Origin: Marinomonas posidonica IVIA-Po-181
Lineage (GTDB): Bacteria > Pseudomonadota > Gammaproteobacteria > Pseudomonadales > Marinomonadaceae
DNA: 64,000 nt
Assembly (NCBI RefSeq): GCF_000214215.1
Contig: NC_015559.1
Span: 1,488,001-1,552,000, forward strand
Reading direction: 5' to 3'
The notes below the pieces were generated by a model. The model did no database searches. It was not told where the DNA came from and saw only the letters and a list, made by a program, of their open reading frames with translations. Of the stretch, positions 44,328 to 54,160 are shown one piece after another. Each line of letters begins with the position of its first letter. The first letter of the stretch is position 1. Both the position numbers and the translations under genes were made by a program.

Positions 44328-46178
44328 ATGCTTAACAAGTACCCCTTGTGGAAGTATTTGCTAATTCTTCTTGTTTTGGCTTTGGGGCTACTCTATGCCT
44401 TCCCAAACCTTTATCCGGATGATCCAGCGTTACAACTCTCTACTCAAAAAGCGACTTCCGTGGTTGATCAGCAAACTTTGCAAAAAGCAGAGCTGGCACT
44501 CAGTAAAGCAAATATAGAATTGAAAGAAGCAGAGCTAACCTCTGCTGGCGGTACCTTGCGTTTCAATAATGGCGAGGACCAATTGGCTGCTAAACCTGTC
44601 GTAGCGGCGGCCCTTGGGGAAGACTATGTGACGGCGTTGAACCTAGTGCCAACCACGCCAGAATGGCTGGCTTCTTTGGGCGCTGGGCCAGCTAAGTTGG
44701 GCTTGGACTTACGTGGTGGTGTGCACTTCTTGCTGGAAGTGGATACACCAGCAGCGCTCAAGCAACGCTTAGAAGTAAGTAGCAGTGAAATGAAGGCGGC
44801 TCTGCGTAAAGACAGAGTGCGTTACCGTAGTGTGAGTATTGCCGATGGGGTGTTGTCGATTCGTTTCTTGAAGGAGTCGGACTTAACCTTGGCTGAAGAT
44901 CTATTGAAAGGTGAGTTTGCTGACTATCGTTACGACACTCGCCAAGAAGACACAGATTACTTTTTGGATGTGAGCTTTACCGAAGCGGAAACCAAAGAAA
45001 TCGAGTCTTATGCGTTACAGCAAAACTTAACGACTTTGCGTAATCGTGTAAATGAGCTTGGTGTGGCAGAGCCATTGGTTCAACGTCAGGGCAGCAATCG
45101 TATTGTTGTTGAGCTGCCTGGGGTTCAAGATACTGCAGCGGCGAAACGTATCATTGGTGCGACGGCAAACCTAGAGTTCCATTTGGAAGCCGGGTTGGAT
45201 GACCAAGGTGCGGATGTTGAAACCTTGTCTTTTCGTGATGGCAGTGGTCGTACGGCGCGTTTAGAGCGTGACATCATCATCACTGGCGACAGTGTGGCTG
45301 ATGCAAGCTCATCTTTTGATGAAAATGGCCAGCCTCAGGTGAATATCAGCCTTGATTCTAAGGGTGGTAAGCAGATGACTAAGGTGACTCGCTCTGCAGT
45401 GGGTCGCAATATGGCGGTGGTGTTCATCGAGCACAAATCCCGCAGTCGTTTTGTTGAGAAAGACGGTAAGATGGAAGAAGTACGTCGCAGTTACAGTGAG
45501 AAAAGTATTATCTCCTTGGCGACCATTCAAACCACTTTAGGTAATTCCTTCCGTATTACAGGACTAGATAGTCCACGTGAGTCCTCAGAATTAGCCCTGT
45601 TATTGCGTGCCGGTGCTTTGGCTGCACCAATTTACTTCGTTGAAGAACGGACTATTGGGCCAAGTCTTGGTGCTGAAAACATTCAGTTGGGTGTGACTTC
45701 TGCGCAGATTGGTTTATTGGTGGTGATGCTGTTCATGTTGGTGTATTACAAGGTATTTGGCATTTTTGCCAATGTCTCCTTGGCGCTTAATATTGTATTG
45801 CTAATGGCCTGTATGTCCCTGATGTCGGCCACGTTAACCTTGCCAGGTATTGCGGGTATTGTGTTAACGATGGGGATGGCGGTGGATGCCAATGTGTTGA
45901 TTTTTTCCCGGATAAAGGAAGAGTTAGCCAATGGTGTGCCAAGCCAGCAGGCGATTCATTCTGGTTTTAACCGTGCTTTTACGACGATTTTTGACGCCAA
46001 CATTACTACCTTGTTGGTAGCGGTGATCTTGTTTGCTGTGGGAACCGGACCGGTAAAAGGGTTTGCAGTCACTCTATCGTTGGGTATTTTAACATCCATG
46101 TTTACGGCCATTGTGGTAACGCGTTCACAAGTGAATCTTGTTTACGGCGGTCGTAAAAACAAGAAATTGTATATTTAA
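44328..46178 (+). CDS. secD: protein translocase subunit SecD
   Basis: A 616-residue membrane protein from ATG 44328. It has an N-terminal membrane helix (KYLLILLVLALGLLYAFPNLY), a long periplasmic P1 region with LGLDLRGGVHFLLEVD, and a C-terminal five-helix RND-like block with TVGPSLGAE-like TIGPSLGAENIQ, MAVDANVLIFSRIKEEL and ITTLL. With SecF it uses the proton or sodium gradient to help proteins leave the SecYEG channel on the periplasmic side. secF follows ten bases later. Confidence 0.95.
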   Translation: MLNKYPLWKYLLILLVLALGLLYAFPNLYPDDPALQLSTQKATSVVDQQTLQKAELALSKANIELKEAELTSAGGTLRFNNGEDQLAAKPVVAAALGEDYVTALNLVPTTPEWLASLGAGPAKLGLDLRGGVHFLLEVDTPAALKQRLEVSSSEMKAALRKDRVRYRSVSIADGVLSIRFLKESDLTLAEDLLKGEFADYRYDTRQEDTDYFLDVSFTEAETKEIESYALQQNLTTLRNRVNELGVAEPLVQRQGSNRIVVELPGVQDTAAAKRIIGATANLEFHLEAGLDDQGADVETLSFRDGSGRTARLERDIIITGDSVADASSSFDENGQPQVNISLDSKGGKQMTKVTRSAVGRNMAVVFIEHKSRSRFVEKDGKMEEVRRSYSEKSIISLATIQTTLGNSFRITGLDSPRESSELALLLRAGALAAPIYFVEERTIGPSLGAENIQLGVTSAQIGLLVVMLFMLVYYKVFGIFANVSLALNIVLLMACMSLMSATLTLPGIAGIVLTMGMAVDANVLIFSRIKEELANGVPSQQAIHSGFNRAFTTIFDANITTLLVAVILFAVGTGPVKGFAVTLSLGILTSMFTAIVVTRSQVNLVYGGRKNKKLYI

Positions 46179-46188
46179 GGGGAGAGCC

Positions 46189-47103
46189 ATGAAAGTGACA
46201 ACTATTCCGTTTATGGCGATGCGTAAGATTGTGGCGTGTTTTTCCGTTGCACTTATTCTCATCTCCTTGGGATCATTGGCTGTGAAAGGCTTGCAATTTG
46301 GCCTGGATTTCACTGGCGGTACTTTGGTTGAGGTGGCGTATGATCAAGCGCCCCAGCTGGACGATGTGCGTCAGTTGCTGGCGGATAATGGCTATGAAGA
46401 CATTGTCGTGCAGAACTTTGGTTCACCGACGGATGTGGTGGTGCGTATGGCCAATGCCTATACACCAACCTTGGGTGACGAAGTGTTGGCGAGCTTGCAA
46501 AATCACGGCGAAGTGTCGGTGACTTTGCAGCGTTCTGAATTCGTTGGTGCGCAAGTGGGTGAAGAGTTGCGTGAGCAAGGTGGCTTGGGAATGTTGCTGG
46601 CGCTATTGATCGTGATGATCTATGTCGCGGTGCGTTTTCAGTTTAAGTTCTCCTTGGCGTCTGTTGCAGCCTTGGCGCACGATGTCATTATCACACTCGG
46701 CTTTTTTTCGCTTTTCGAAGTGGAGTTTGATTTGACAGTGTTGGCGGCTTTATTGGCGGTGGTAGGTTATTCTTTGAATGATACCATTGTTGTCTGTGAT
46801 CGAATCCGCGAAAACTTTCGTATTATGCGAGACACAGAGCCTTATGATTTGATTAATGAGTCTATCAATCAAACATTGGGTCGTACCTTGATTACCTCTT
46901 TGACCACCTTGTTTGTGTTGGTGGTCTTGTTCTTGTTTGGTGGTGAAGCCATTCATAATTTCTCTATGGCTTTGCTCGTGGGAATCGTGATTGGTACCTA
47001 TTCTTCTATCTTTGTGGCGGCGAATTTGTTGCTGGGATTGAATATTACAAGAGAAGATTTGGTGCCGACGCCGAAAGAGGAATTAGAGGACGAGTTGCCT
47101 TAG
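46189..47103 (+). CDS. secF: protein translocase subunit SecF
   Basis: About 304 residues from ATG 46189, with GGGGAG before it. The pattern is as expected: first membrane helix (IVACFSVALILISLGSLAV), GLDFTGGTLVEV, a short periplasmic region, then five helices with VGYSLNDTIVVCDRIREN and TLITSLTTLFVLVVLFLFGG. It forms the SecDF complex. A frame extending into secD (from 46138) is unlikely. A strong palindromic terminator follows. Confidence 0.95.
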   Translation: MKVTTIPFMAMRKIVACFSVALILISLGSLAVKGLQFGLDFTGGTLVEVAYDQAPQLDDVRQLLADNGYEDIVVQNFGSPTDVVVRMANAYTPTLGDEVLASLQNHGEVSVTLQRSEFVGAQVGEELREQGGLGMLLALLIVMIYVAVRFQFKFSLASVAALAHDVIITLGFFSLFEVEFDLTVLAALLAVVGYSLNDTIVVCDRIRENFRIMRDTEPYDLINESINQTLGRTLITSLTTLFVLVVLFLFGGEAIHNFSMALLVGIVIGTYSSIFVAANLLLGLNITREDLVPTPKEELEDELP

Positions 47104-47125
47104 TGAGTATGCTTCAATCTTGACT

Positions 47126-47155
47126 AAAAAAAGCCTGCAATTGCAGGCTTTTTTT
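47126..47155. terminator. bidirectional terminator between secF and psd
   Basis: A 30-base perfect palindrome: seven A, AGCCTGCAA-type arm, TTGCAGGCT-type arm, seven T (47126-47155). It can end both convergent transcripts. Confidence 0.92.
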
Positions 47156-47179
47156 ATATCGGGCGGTTTTAATGCCTGT

Positions 47180-48040
47180 TTAGTTCTTGCTTATTTTACC
47201 AAATGGCATACCCATTAGGGTTGGGCTGTCAGCTTGCAGGCTTTCTTCCCAATCAACGGCGTCTTTGCCGAACAGTACAATGGCTGTAGAGCCCAGTTTA
47301 AAGCGGCCCATTTCATCGCCTTTCTGCAGCTCGATCTCATTAAGCTCAGCATAATCCCAAGTAACGACGTTTTTATTAAAAGGTGTGACCTGTCCAGCCC
47401 ACACGGTTTCAATGCTGGCCACTATCATAGCGCCTACTAGGATGACGGCCATTGGGCCTGCTTCTGTTTCAAATAGGCAAACGGTGCGTTCGTTGCGAGC
47501 AAAGACATTGGGGATTTGCTCTGCGGTGACTTTATTGACCGAGAAAAGCTTACCAGGTACGTGAATCATTTTGGTTAGCTTGCCAGTTAATGGCATGTGA
47601 ACTCTGTGGTAGTCTTTTGGAGACAGATACACAGTGGCGAATGAGCCACCAAGGAATTGATCAGATAAAGAAGCATCGCCACCGAGCAATGTGGTAAGGC
47701 TGTAATGATGGCCTTTTGCTTGAAATAAGGTGCCGTGTTCTATCTTGCCTAATTGGCTGATCGCGCCGTCTGCAGGACAAGCTAGACTGTCATCACTTTC
47801 AGCAATCGGGCGTAATTCAGGTCGAATAGCGCGAGTAAAGAAATCGTTGAAGTTACGGTAAGAAAGAGGGTCACTGTTTATGGCTTCAGACATATCAACT
47901 TGATATTTTTTAACAAATTGACTGATAAAGGTATTTTTTACCCAGTTATTCTCGCATTCCGCGATTCGGCCGATGGCTCGTGAAAGTGTTTTTTGAGGTG
48001 TGATGTGTTGCGCGAAGGCAAACAGTTGGTCTTTAGTCAC
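47180..48040 (-). CDS. psd: phosphatidylserine decarboxylase proenzyme
   Basis: A 286-residue proenzyme. The self-cleavage motif LGST is at residues 249-252, with S251 becoming the pyruvoyl group of the small alpha chain. Other charge-relay residues include D91 (PADGAIS) and H147 (YHRVHMP). It converts phosphatidylserine to phosphatidylethanolamine at the inner membrane; the substrate is made by PssA, encoded about 26 kb away. It follows the HDOD gene with 23 bases between them and so may be co-transcribed with it. Confidence 0.95.
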   Translation of the reverse strand: MTKDQLFAFAQHITPQKTLSRAIGRIAECENNWVKNTFISQFVKKYQVDMSEAINSDPLSYRNFNDFFTRAIRPELRPIAESDDSLACPADGAISQLGKIEHGTLFQAKGHHYSLTTLLGGDASLSDQFLGGSFATVYLSPKDYHRVHMPLTGKLTKMIHVPGKLFSVNKVTAEQIPNVFARNERTVCLFETEAGPMAVILVGAMIVASIETVWAGQVTPFNKNVVTWDYAELNEIELQKGDEMGRFKLGSTAIVLFGKDAVDWEESLQADSPTLMGMPFGKISKN

Positions 48041-48063
48041 AGTGTTCGTCCTGATGATTGGGG

Positions 48064-49539
48064 TTAGGCGTTATTAATAAGGGACACGATTTGTTTTAGT
48101 GTCTTAAAATCTTTTTCGTTAAATTCGTTTCGGGTTTCAAGCCAAAAAAGCATCATTTCATGTTGACTGACGACGGCTGATGCCAGGATAAGATGGCTTT
48201 GCTCGTCGATGATTTGATCCGAGGTGTCGGGTAAATCGCTGAATAATGCATTAAGTTTATCACCAAATAAGTGGCTTGCAGATTTTTGCTTGGCAAGTTT
48301 GTCAAATACTTTTGAGCCGGCATTCCAGCGAATTTTCTTCAAGATTTCCAGTTTATAGCCAGACTGGAAGAGAGGCTGAAACCCAGTTGAGTTGTGTTTG
48401 AAGATAATCACGTGCTGAGTATTTGGGATGCTCTGTTTAATGGTTTTTAAGGCCAGATTGGCTTGGTTTTTACAGCCCTGATGCTCACTTCTTGTTAAGT
48501 TTTTCTTTAAGCTGGCTAATGGAGAAACAACCACCTTCTTTTTAACAGAAGCGCTGTTTTTGGTGTACAGATCTGGATCAAGCAATTGCAAGGCCATAGG
48601 GCGTTTGCCGCGATGATTATAAAGTTTCGCGGCTTCCGTAGAGGCAAAGTGAGCGGTGCTAATGATGTTACCAATACGACGATGCATGACGGATGCTACC
48701 ACTCGGTAAAAGAACGCGAGATTTTTTGAGTCCCAGCCGTTGTTGCTTACTTCGTCTGCGACCTTAGAGGCGCAGTATGAAAAAATCAGCGGGTTGTTCA
48801 TCAAGATGGTTAGTCGTTTATCCTCAGTAAAACCTGGTAGCTCATCTGGGTGATGTGCCAAATGGGCGAGGGACTGTAATTCGCTGGTATTGGGAATGTG
48901 TTTGGTTAAAAATGACTCGATAACCTTGTTTGGCGTTCCCCAGAAAGTGCATAAATGCACCGTCAATTCATCAATACGGCAGCCTAATACTCTCATTTCA
49001 ACCTGGCTGGCTTTTTCGCCCTGTAGGATTCGATTCTTTATTTCTTGCATAACAGGGTAAGCGTAATACCAGAGTAGCCATTTGACAGAATCACGGAATA
49101 GGGTAATCCAGAAAATATCATCTTCATGGCTGGTTAGGTTTTCGATCGACCAATGTCTAGCAATCGAGGCTGCTTCATAGCTTGTTTGGATTTCGGCTAA
49201 AAAGGCATTGAGGTTATCTGGGCGTTGTTTGTTGCGTGTCTCGTAAGGAGTAAAATATTTAAATAGGTTTTGAATGCCATTCATGCCTACCATCGCCGCC
49301 GCATGAAATGGTGTATTGATTTCATTATGCTTGTTGACCACAATTCGGTTGGCTTCATTTAAGATGGCGAAGGCGAGGAGTGGATCACTGGCAACATTTT
49401 TTTGCATGTTCTCCAGAGTGTCTTCCGTGCGTTTAATTTGTGTCTTTAGGCGAGCCAGATTGCCCGCTCGCACTGGGAATTTTTTCGTTTTAAGAAAACT
49501 CAGCCATTCGTTTAGGCCCGATGGAGATTTGCTGCTCAT
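48064..49539 (-). CDS. HDOD-domain protein
   Basis: A 491-residue cytoplasmic protein. The N-terminal half (about residues 20-230) is an HDOD domain, recognised from FPVRAGNLARLKTQI, ASDPLLAFAILNEANR and AAAMVGMNGIQNLFKYF. Like other HDOD domains it lacks the HD residues of active phosphohydrolases. The C-terminal part (about 320-490) could be a GAF-like sensor but is not clear. Such proteins link signalling to motility, stress or growth. It is divergent from motA, and the order psd-HDOD-motA-motB-rsgA-orn is known in relatives such as Pseudomonas. Confidence 0.8.
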   Translation of the reverse strand: MSSKSPSGLNEWLSFLKTKKFPVRAGNLARLKTQIKRTEDTLENMQKNVASDPLLAFAILNEANRIVVNKHNEINTPFHAAAMVGMNGIQNLFKYFTPYETRNKQRPDNLNAFLAEIQTSYEAASIARHWSIENLTSHEDDIFWITLFRDSVKWLLWYYAYPVMQEIKNRILQGEKASQVEMRVLGCRIDELTVHLCTFWGTPNKVIESFLTKHIPNTSELQSLAHLAHHPDELPGFTEDKRLTILMNNPLIFSYCASKVADEVSNNGWDSKNLAFFYRVVASVMHRRIGNIISTAHFASTEAAKLYNHRGKRPMALQLLDPDLYTKNSASVKKKVVVSPLASLKKNLTRSEHQGCKNQANLALKTIKQSIPNTQHVIIFKHNSTGFQPLFQSGYKLEILKKIRWNAGSKVFDKLAKQKSASHLFGDKLNALFSDLPDTSDQIIDEQSHLILASAVVSQHEMMLFWLETRNEFNEKDFKTLKQIVSLINNA

Positions 49540-49662
49540 AAAAGGTGACTTTGTCGACTCGGTTGTTTATAAGTATGCATCATACTCTTATATTTCGTAT
49601 CTGATTAATCATACTGTATATTTATGTAAGAGCATACTTTGTCAGTATTAAGGAAGTAAAAT

Positions 49663-50517
49663 ATGTTTGCATTAGCAGGCCTGCTGGTCGTTATCGTCAG
49701 TGTTATAACTGGATACGTGGCCGCACATGGACAGTTATTAGCGTTATGGCAGCCTTTTGAAATTCTTATTATTTGTGGTGCTGCATTAGGGGCTTTTATG
49801 GTGGCGAACCCTTTCGTGGTGCAGAAAAAAGTCTTTACCATGCTGCCGCAAGTGATCACCGGAAGTCGACACAATAAACGTTTTTATTCCCAATTATTGG
49901 GGTTGATGTATTGTTTGTTTCAGAAAAGCCGTCAAGAGGGCTTTTTGTCAATCGAAGAAGACATCGAATCACCTTTCACCAGTGATATGTTCAATCGTTT
50001 TCCTGATGTGGTTCGTGATCATGAGGTGGTGAACTTTCTCACCGACAACTATCGTATTTTTACCCTGACTGGGTTACCCGCCTACGAAATTGAAGCCATT
50101 ATGGACAACGAAATTGAACAAATTCAAGAAGAGTTAGTTGAGCCTGGTCATGCATTAAATCGTGTGGCTGAGGCTTTGCCTGGATTTGGTATTGTCGCGG
50201 CGGTTTTGGGTATTGTCATCACCATGGGGTCAATTGGTGGGCCAATGGAAGAAATTGGTTATCATGTGGCGGCCGCTTTGGTGGGGACGTTTTTGGGGAT
50301 TTTCTTTGCTTATGGTTTTGTCGGTCCGGCATCGGCGCATCTGGAGACTCTTGGAGGCCATGAGTTAAAAGCCTATTTGTGTGTGAAAGCCAGTTTGAAT
50401 TCTGTGGTGTCTGGCTATGCACCACCAGTAGCGGTCGAAACAGGTCGTAAATTACTGCCACCGGATATGCGTCCGAGTTTTGCTGAATTGTCCATTGAAC
50501 TTCAGCAATACCGCTAA
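49663..50517 (+). CDS. motA: flagellar motor stator protein MotA
   Basis: A 284-residue membrane protein. It has two N-terminal helices (residues 3-20 and 29-49, with FEILIICGAALGAFMVANP), a long cytoplasmic loop with the conserved charged residues, and two further helices with PGFGIVAAVLGIVITMG and GAALVGTFLGIFFAYGF-like AAALVGTFLGIFFAYG. The wording follows the proton-type E. coli MotA group more than PomA. With MotB it forms the ion channel driving the flagellum. motB follows 30 bases later. Confidence 0.93.
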   Translation: MFALAGLLVVIVSVITGYVAAHGQLLALWQPFEILIICGAALGAFMVANPFVVQKKVFTMLPQVITGSRHNKRFYSQLLGLMYCLFQKSRQEGFLSIEEDIESPFTSDMFNRFPDVVRDHEVVNFLTDNYRIFTLTGLPAYEIEAIMDNEIEQIQEELVEPGHALNRVAEALPGFGIVAAVLGIVITMGSIGGPMEEIGYHVAAALVGTFLGIFFAYGFVGPASAHLETLGGHELKAYLCVKASLNSVVSGYAPPVAVETGRKLLPPDMRPSFAELSIELQQYR

Positions 50518-50547
50518 CTTGAGCTATGGCAATAAGGAGAGAGTGAG

Positions 50548-51456
50548 ATGGCCTTAGGTTCTAATAGCTTGGTTATTCGGCGAGTAAAGAAGGTTAAGAA
50601 AGGTGGCCATCATAGTGGCGCATGGAAGATTGCTCTGGCGGATTTTGCCTTGGCGATGATGGCTTTCTTTTTGGTGTTGTGGATTATCAGTGTGGCGACC
50701 CCAGAAGAAAGGGAAACGATTCAAGGGTATTTTCAGGATCCTATGGGAGCAGGCTCGGCAGGTTTTAGTGCTAATCCAATTGATTTGGGGGGCAGTCCAG
50801 CCATGAGCATAGAGAAAAAGCTCGATTTGCAGTTACCTGAACCAGGTAGTACCGATGTGCCAACCCATGAAACAAGAAAGGGAAATGGGGAAGAGTCTTC
50901 TGTGTCGCAGAGTTTGAATGACTTAGTCAAAGATGAATTAGAAAAAAATAACATTGTTCTGTCTAAACAGAAGAATTTGCGCATCGAGATTACCCCTATT
51001 GGCGTACGCATTACGTTACTGGATACGCCGGATAAGCCGATGTTTGAACGTGGTAGTGCGCGAATGGTGCCAGACATTGAGAATACTCTGTTAACCATGT
51101 CACCACTCTTTAATAAGGTAAATAACCCTATTGTTATCAGTGGTCATACGGACTCTTCTAAATATATAGGCTCAGCCCGACTGAACAATTGGGACTTATC
51201 AGCCATGCGGGCCAATGCCGCGCGCAGAATTTTAGAAGAAGGCGGGGTGAGCGATACTCGGTTTGCTCAGGTAACCGGATTAGGTGGCACCGTTCCATAT
51301 AATCGCTTGAACCCAGCGAGCCCTGAAAATAGACGCATTAGCATTACCTTGCTGACGGACGATGCTTACCGTAAATTGCTAAATCAGAATCGTCGTAACT
51401 TTGGTAACCCTGCGAAACAGTCGGATTTGAAGCTCACACCAGAAATGGTTTTTTAG
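50548..51456 (+). CDS. motB: flagellar motor stator protein MotB
   Basis: A 302-residue protein. A basic cytoplasmic start is followed by one membrane helix with the ion-binding D32 (KIALADFALAMMAFFLVLWI). The periplasmic part has a plug region and a C-terminal OmpA-like peptidoglycan-binding domain (about 150-275) with ISGHTDSSKY, LSAMRANAARRILEEGGV and NRRISITLL. It anchors the stator to the cell wall. It ends at a shared terminator facing rsgA. Confidence 0.94.
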   Translation: MALGSNSLVIRRVKKVKKGGHHSGAWKIALADFALAMMAFFLVLWIISVATPEERETIQGYFQDPMGAGSAGFSANPIDLGGSPAMSIEKKLDLQLPEPGSTDVPTHETRKGNGEESSVSQSLNDLVKDELEKNNIVLSKQKNLRIEITPIGVRITLLDTPDKPMFERGSARMVPDIENTLLTMSPLFNKVNNPIVISGHTDSSKYIGSARLNNWDLSAMRANAARRILEEGGVSDTRFAQVTGLGGTVPYNRLNPASPENRRISITLLTDDAYRKLLNQNRRNFGNPAKQSDLKLTPEMVF

Positions 51457-51501
51457 ATTGAATGGTCTGAATGGCACAAAATATCGTTAAAGAGTTGTTG
51501 T

Positions 51502-51532
51502 AAAAATGCGAGCTTTGTTGGCTCGCATTTTT
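51502..51532. terminator. bidirectional terminator between motB and rsgA
   Basis: AAAAATGCGAGC and GCTCGCATTTTT form a 12-base stem with a seven-base loop, with extra T after it. Confidence 0.9.
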
Positions 51533-51539
51533 TATTTAA

Positions 51540-52574
51540 CTAAAAGGCTTGGTTTTCTCGAATGGATTGCTTGATGCGTAAGTAGCTTTGGAATCTATGT
51601 TTGGAGATTTCGCCTTTGTCTAGGGCTTCTAATATGGCGCAGCCAGGTTCTTTTTCATGGGCGCAGTCGCGGAAGCGGCAATAACCAATGTGAGGGCGAA
51701 ATTCAATGAAGCCATTGAGTAGTTCATCTTCACTAATGTGCCACAAACCAAATTCCCGGATGCCGGGGGAGTCGATTAAGTCTCCGCCTTTGGGCATGTG
51801 AAACAGTCGTGCTGTGGTGGTGGTGTGAGTGCCTTTTTTGCGCTTTTGCGATAATTCGCCCACGCTAATATCAATGTCTGGCAGCAATGTACCAATGAGA
51901 GACGATTTGCCGACTCCAGATTGACCAACAAACACGCTGGTTTTGTCCCCTAGGAACTGATATAGGGATTCCATGCCAGCTTGATCTTTGGTGGAGGTTC
52001 GAATGATTCGATACTTGAGCTGCTCGTAAGTGTCTAGCAAGGCATTGAGCTGGTCACGATTGCTGTCATTGATCAGATCGCACTTATTAAGCAGAATCAC
52101 CGGAGGTATACCAACGGTTTCGGCGGCCACTAAATAGCGATCAATTAAATTGGCGTGAGCAACCGGTTCTGCTGCAATCACAATCACAATATGGTCTATG
52201 TTGGCGGCAACTGGTTTTAGGCGACCATGCATGTCTGGGCGTGACAGGGAGGTTTGTCTCTCTGTTGTTGCTACTACAATGCCACCTGCTTGTTGTTTAG
52301 GGCGCCAAATGACTTTGTCGCCTGTCACTAATTGGCCAAGATTGGCTCTTAAGTTACAACGGGTAGAAATGCCGATAAAAGGTGCTTGTGTGCCCTCGAC
52401 CTCAACTTGTGTACCAAAATGAGAGATGACAATGCCCTCAGTTTCGGCACCAAGATCGGACGATTGAAGAAGTTCTTCGGCGATGTCGCCGCGCTTCTTG
52501 GTTCTCTCAATGCGCTCTTGTTGAATTTTTTCAATGCGCCAAGTTTGTTGTTTGGTAAGTTTTCGCTTCGACAT
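51540..52574 (-). CDS. rsgA: ribosome small-subunit-dependent GTPase RsgA
   Basis: A 344-residue circularly permuted GTPase. An N-terminal basic extension leads into an OB-fold; the G4 motif NKCD (163-166) precedes G1 GQSGVGKS (217-224) and G3 DSPGIREF. The C-terminal zinc knuckle uses C299, C304, H306 and C312. It assists late maturation of the 30S subunit. It is divergent from orn over 74 bases, a conserved arrangement. Confidence 0.95.
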   Translation of the reverse strand: MSKRKLTKQQTWRIEKIQQERIERTKKRGDIAEELLQSSDLGAETEGIVISHFGTQVEVEGTQAPFIGISTRCNLRANLGQLVTGDKVIWRPKQQAGGIVVATTERQTSLSRPDMHGRLKPVAANIDHIVIVIAAEPVAHANLIDRYLVAAETVGIPPVILLNKCDLINDSNRDQLNALLDTYEQLKYRIIRTSTKDQAGMESLYQFLGDKTSVFVGQSGVGKSSLIGTLLPDIDISVGELSQKRKKGTHTTTTARLFHMPKGGDLIDSPGIREFGLWHISEDELLNGFIEFRPHIGYCRFRDCAHEKEPGCAILEALDKGEISKHRFQSYLRIKQSIRENQAF

Positions 52575-52648
52575 TCGGTTCGTCTGATCCTATAGTAAGG
52601 CGCATAGAGTATAATGCTTGGCATTGATAATAAAGGATTTGGAAAAAT

Positions 52649-53200
52649 ATGAGTTTGAATAAAGACAATTTAATCTGGATTGACCTTGAAATGACAGGTT
52701 TGGAGCCAGAGCAGGATACTATCATTGAAATTGCGACTGTGGTGACCGACAAAGATTTAAATGTGCTGGCAAAAGGCCCGAACTTAGCAATTCATCAAGA
52801 AAAATCCGTGATGGATGGTATGGATGAGTGGTGTACTCAGCATCATGGTGCGTCAGGTTTGACGGCAAAGGTACTGGCTTCTGACATTGATATGGCGGCC
52901 GCAGAAGCGCAAACGATAGCTTTTCTTGAGCAATATGTTCCGGCTGGTGTTTCGCCAATTTGTGGTAACAGTGTGGGGCAAGATCGTCGTTTTTTGTATC
53001 GTTATATGCCGAAGCTGGAGGCATATTTTCATTACCGTTATCTCGATGTTAGTACGATTAAAGAGTTGGCACGTCGCTGGAAACCAGAAGCGTTAGAAGG
53101 GTTTACAAAATCCGGCGCGCATTTGGCCTTGGACGATATTTTGGAGTCCATTGGTGAGCTCAAGCATTATCGCAAGACAATGTTTGGCTTAGATGTTTGA
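52649..53200 (+). CDS. orn: oligoribonuclease
   Basis: A 183-residue DEDDh exonuclease. The first motif D12/E14 is in [21 protein letters not shown] and the final H-A-LDDI motif ([10 protein letters not shown]) complete the active site. It degrades two- to five-base RNAs, including pGpG from cyclic di-GMP turnover, in the cytoplasm. It is divergent from rsgA. In many relatives queG and nnrD follow orn; here a TSUP permease on the opposite strand does. Confidence 0.95.
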   Translation: MSLNKDNLIWIDLEMTGLEPEQDTIIEIATVVTDKDLNVLAKGPNLAIHQEKSVMDGMDEWCTQHHGASGLTAKVLASDIDMAAAEAQTIAFLEQYVPAGVSPICGNSVGQDRRFLYRYMPKLEAYFHYRYLDVSTIKELARRWKPEALEGFTKSGAHLALDDILESIGELKHYRKTMFGLDV

Positions 53201-53225
53201 TGCTGCTTGATATGATGTGAATACA

Positions 53226-53265
53226 TGACATAAAAAAACGAGCGTTGGCTCGTTTTTTTATGTCA
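53226..53265. terminator. perfect 18-base inverted-repeat terminator between orn and the TSUP gene
   Basis: An 18-base arm (TGACATAAAAAAACGAGC) is followed by loop GTTG and its exact inverse. The A7/T7 tracts lie inside the arms, so it can stop transcription in both directions. Confidence 0.93.
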
Positions 53266-53270
53266 TAAGC

Positions 53271-54020
53271 TTAGATTAACGCCCTGCCGCCATCCCAGAT
53301 TAACTTGATGCCTGTTATGAATAAAAAACTGTACATGCATTTGAAAAACAAGCCGGTTGAGATCTGGTCGTGTAACCAAGCGCCAAGTTGTACGCCGATA
53401 TAGGCTAATGGCGCAAAGCACAGTGATAGTAAAATGTTTGAGGCGTTGAGTTGGCCTAGCATGCTATAAGGGATTAGTTTGACGTAATTGATGGCGGTGA
53501 AAATTACCGCGGCCGTGGCGACATATTGTGTTTTGTCCAAATTGGCTCTGATCAAATACACGCTCATTGGTGGGCCGCCAGCATGGGCTATAAAACTGGT
53601 GAAGCCCCCAAGGGCGCACCATAAGCGCCCCGCAATTTGATTGATCGGTTGGGGGCTTTTTGTGCGGTGTTTGCGTGGCCATGAATTGAGTGTAAAACCA
53701 ACGGCAACAATGCCCACCATGATTTTTAACCAATCGGCCGAAAACCATGATGCGGTTAATCCACCAAGGATAACACCGGTAATCGCAGCCGGAATGCAGT
53801 TTATTAACTCGGCTTTGCGCCATTTTTGCCAAAACTTTTGTAGGGTGAAAATGTCCATTAAACATAAGATGGGCAACATAATAGCGGCGGCGTAAACTGG
53901 CGATGTCTGCAGTGAGATTAACGGCACAGCGATGATGCCAAAGGCGCCAGAAAATCCACCTTTGGAGATGCCGGTAATGAAAACCGCTATTGCGATCAAT
54001 GTAATGAGTAGCCAATCCAT
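53271..54020 (-). CDS. TSUP (TauE/SafE) family permease
   Basis: About 249 residues from the ATG at 54020, with seven to eight hydrophobic segments. The N-terminal motif FITGISKGGFSGAFGIIAVPL and the later GGFTSFIAHAGGPPMSVYLI are diagnostic of the TauE/SafE (TSUP) family. Members move sulfite, sulfonates, sulfolactate or other small organic acids. A longer frame to 54086 has no better start. It is alone, transcribed against the flow between orn and tsaE. Confidence 0.88.
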   Translation of the reverse strand: MDWLLITLIAIAVFITGISKGGFSGAFGIIAVPLISLQTSPVYAAAIMLPILCLMDIFTLQKFWQKWRKAELINCIPAAITGVILGGLTASWFSADWLKIMVGIVAVGFTLNSWPRKHRTKSPQPINQIAGRLWCALGGFTSFIAHAGGPPMSVYLIRANLDKTQYVATAAVIFTAINYVKLIPYSMLGQLNASNILLSLCFAPLAYIGVQLGAWLHDQISTGLFFKCMYSFLFITGIKLIWDGGRALI

Positions 54021-54160
54021 GAAAAGCCTTAAAATAAGCTTATTAACGATAAGTGTTTGATTATGCGGTAACAGAGCTTGTTTCAAAAGCTTTGTGTATT
54101 AGAATTGTCTGAGTTTCAGTGTGGTCCTGGTGTGATTGGGCGAAGAAGGTTTAAGAGCGA

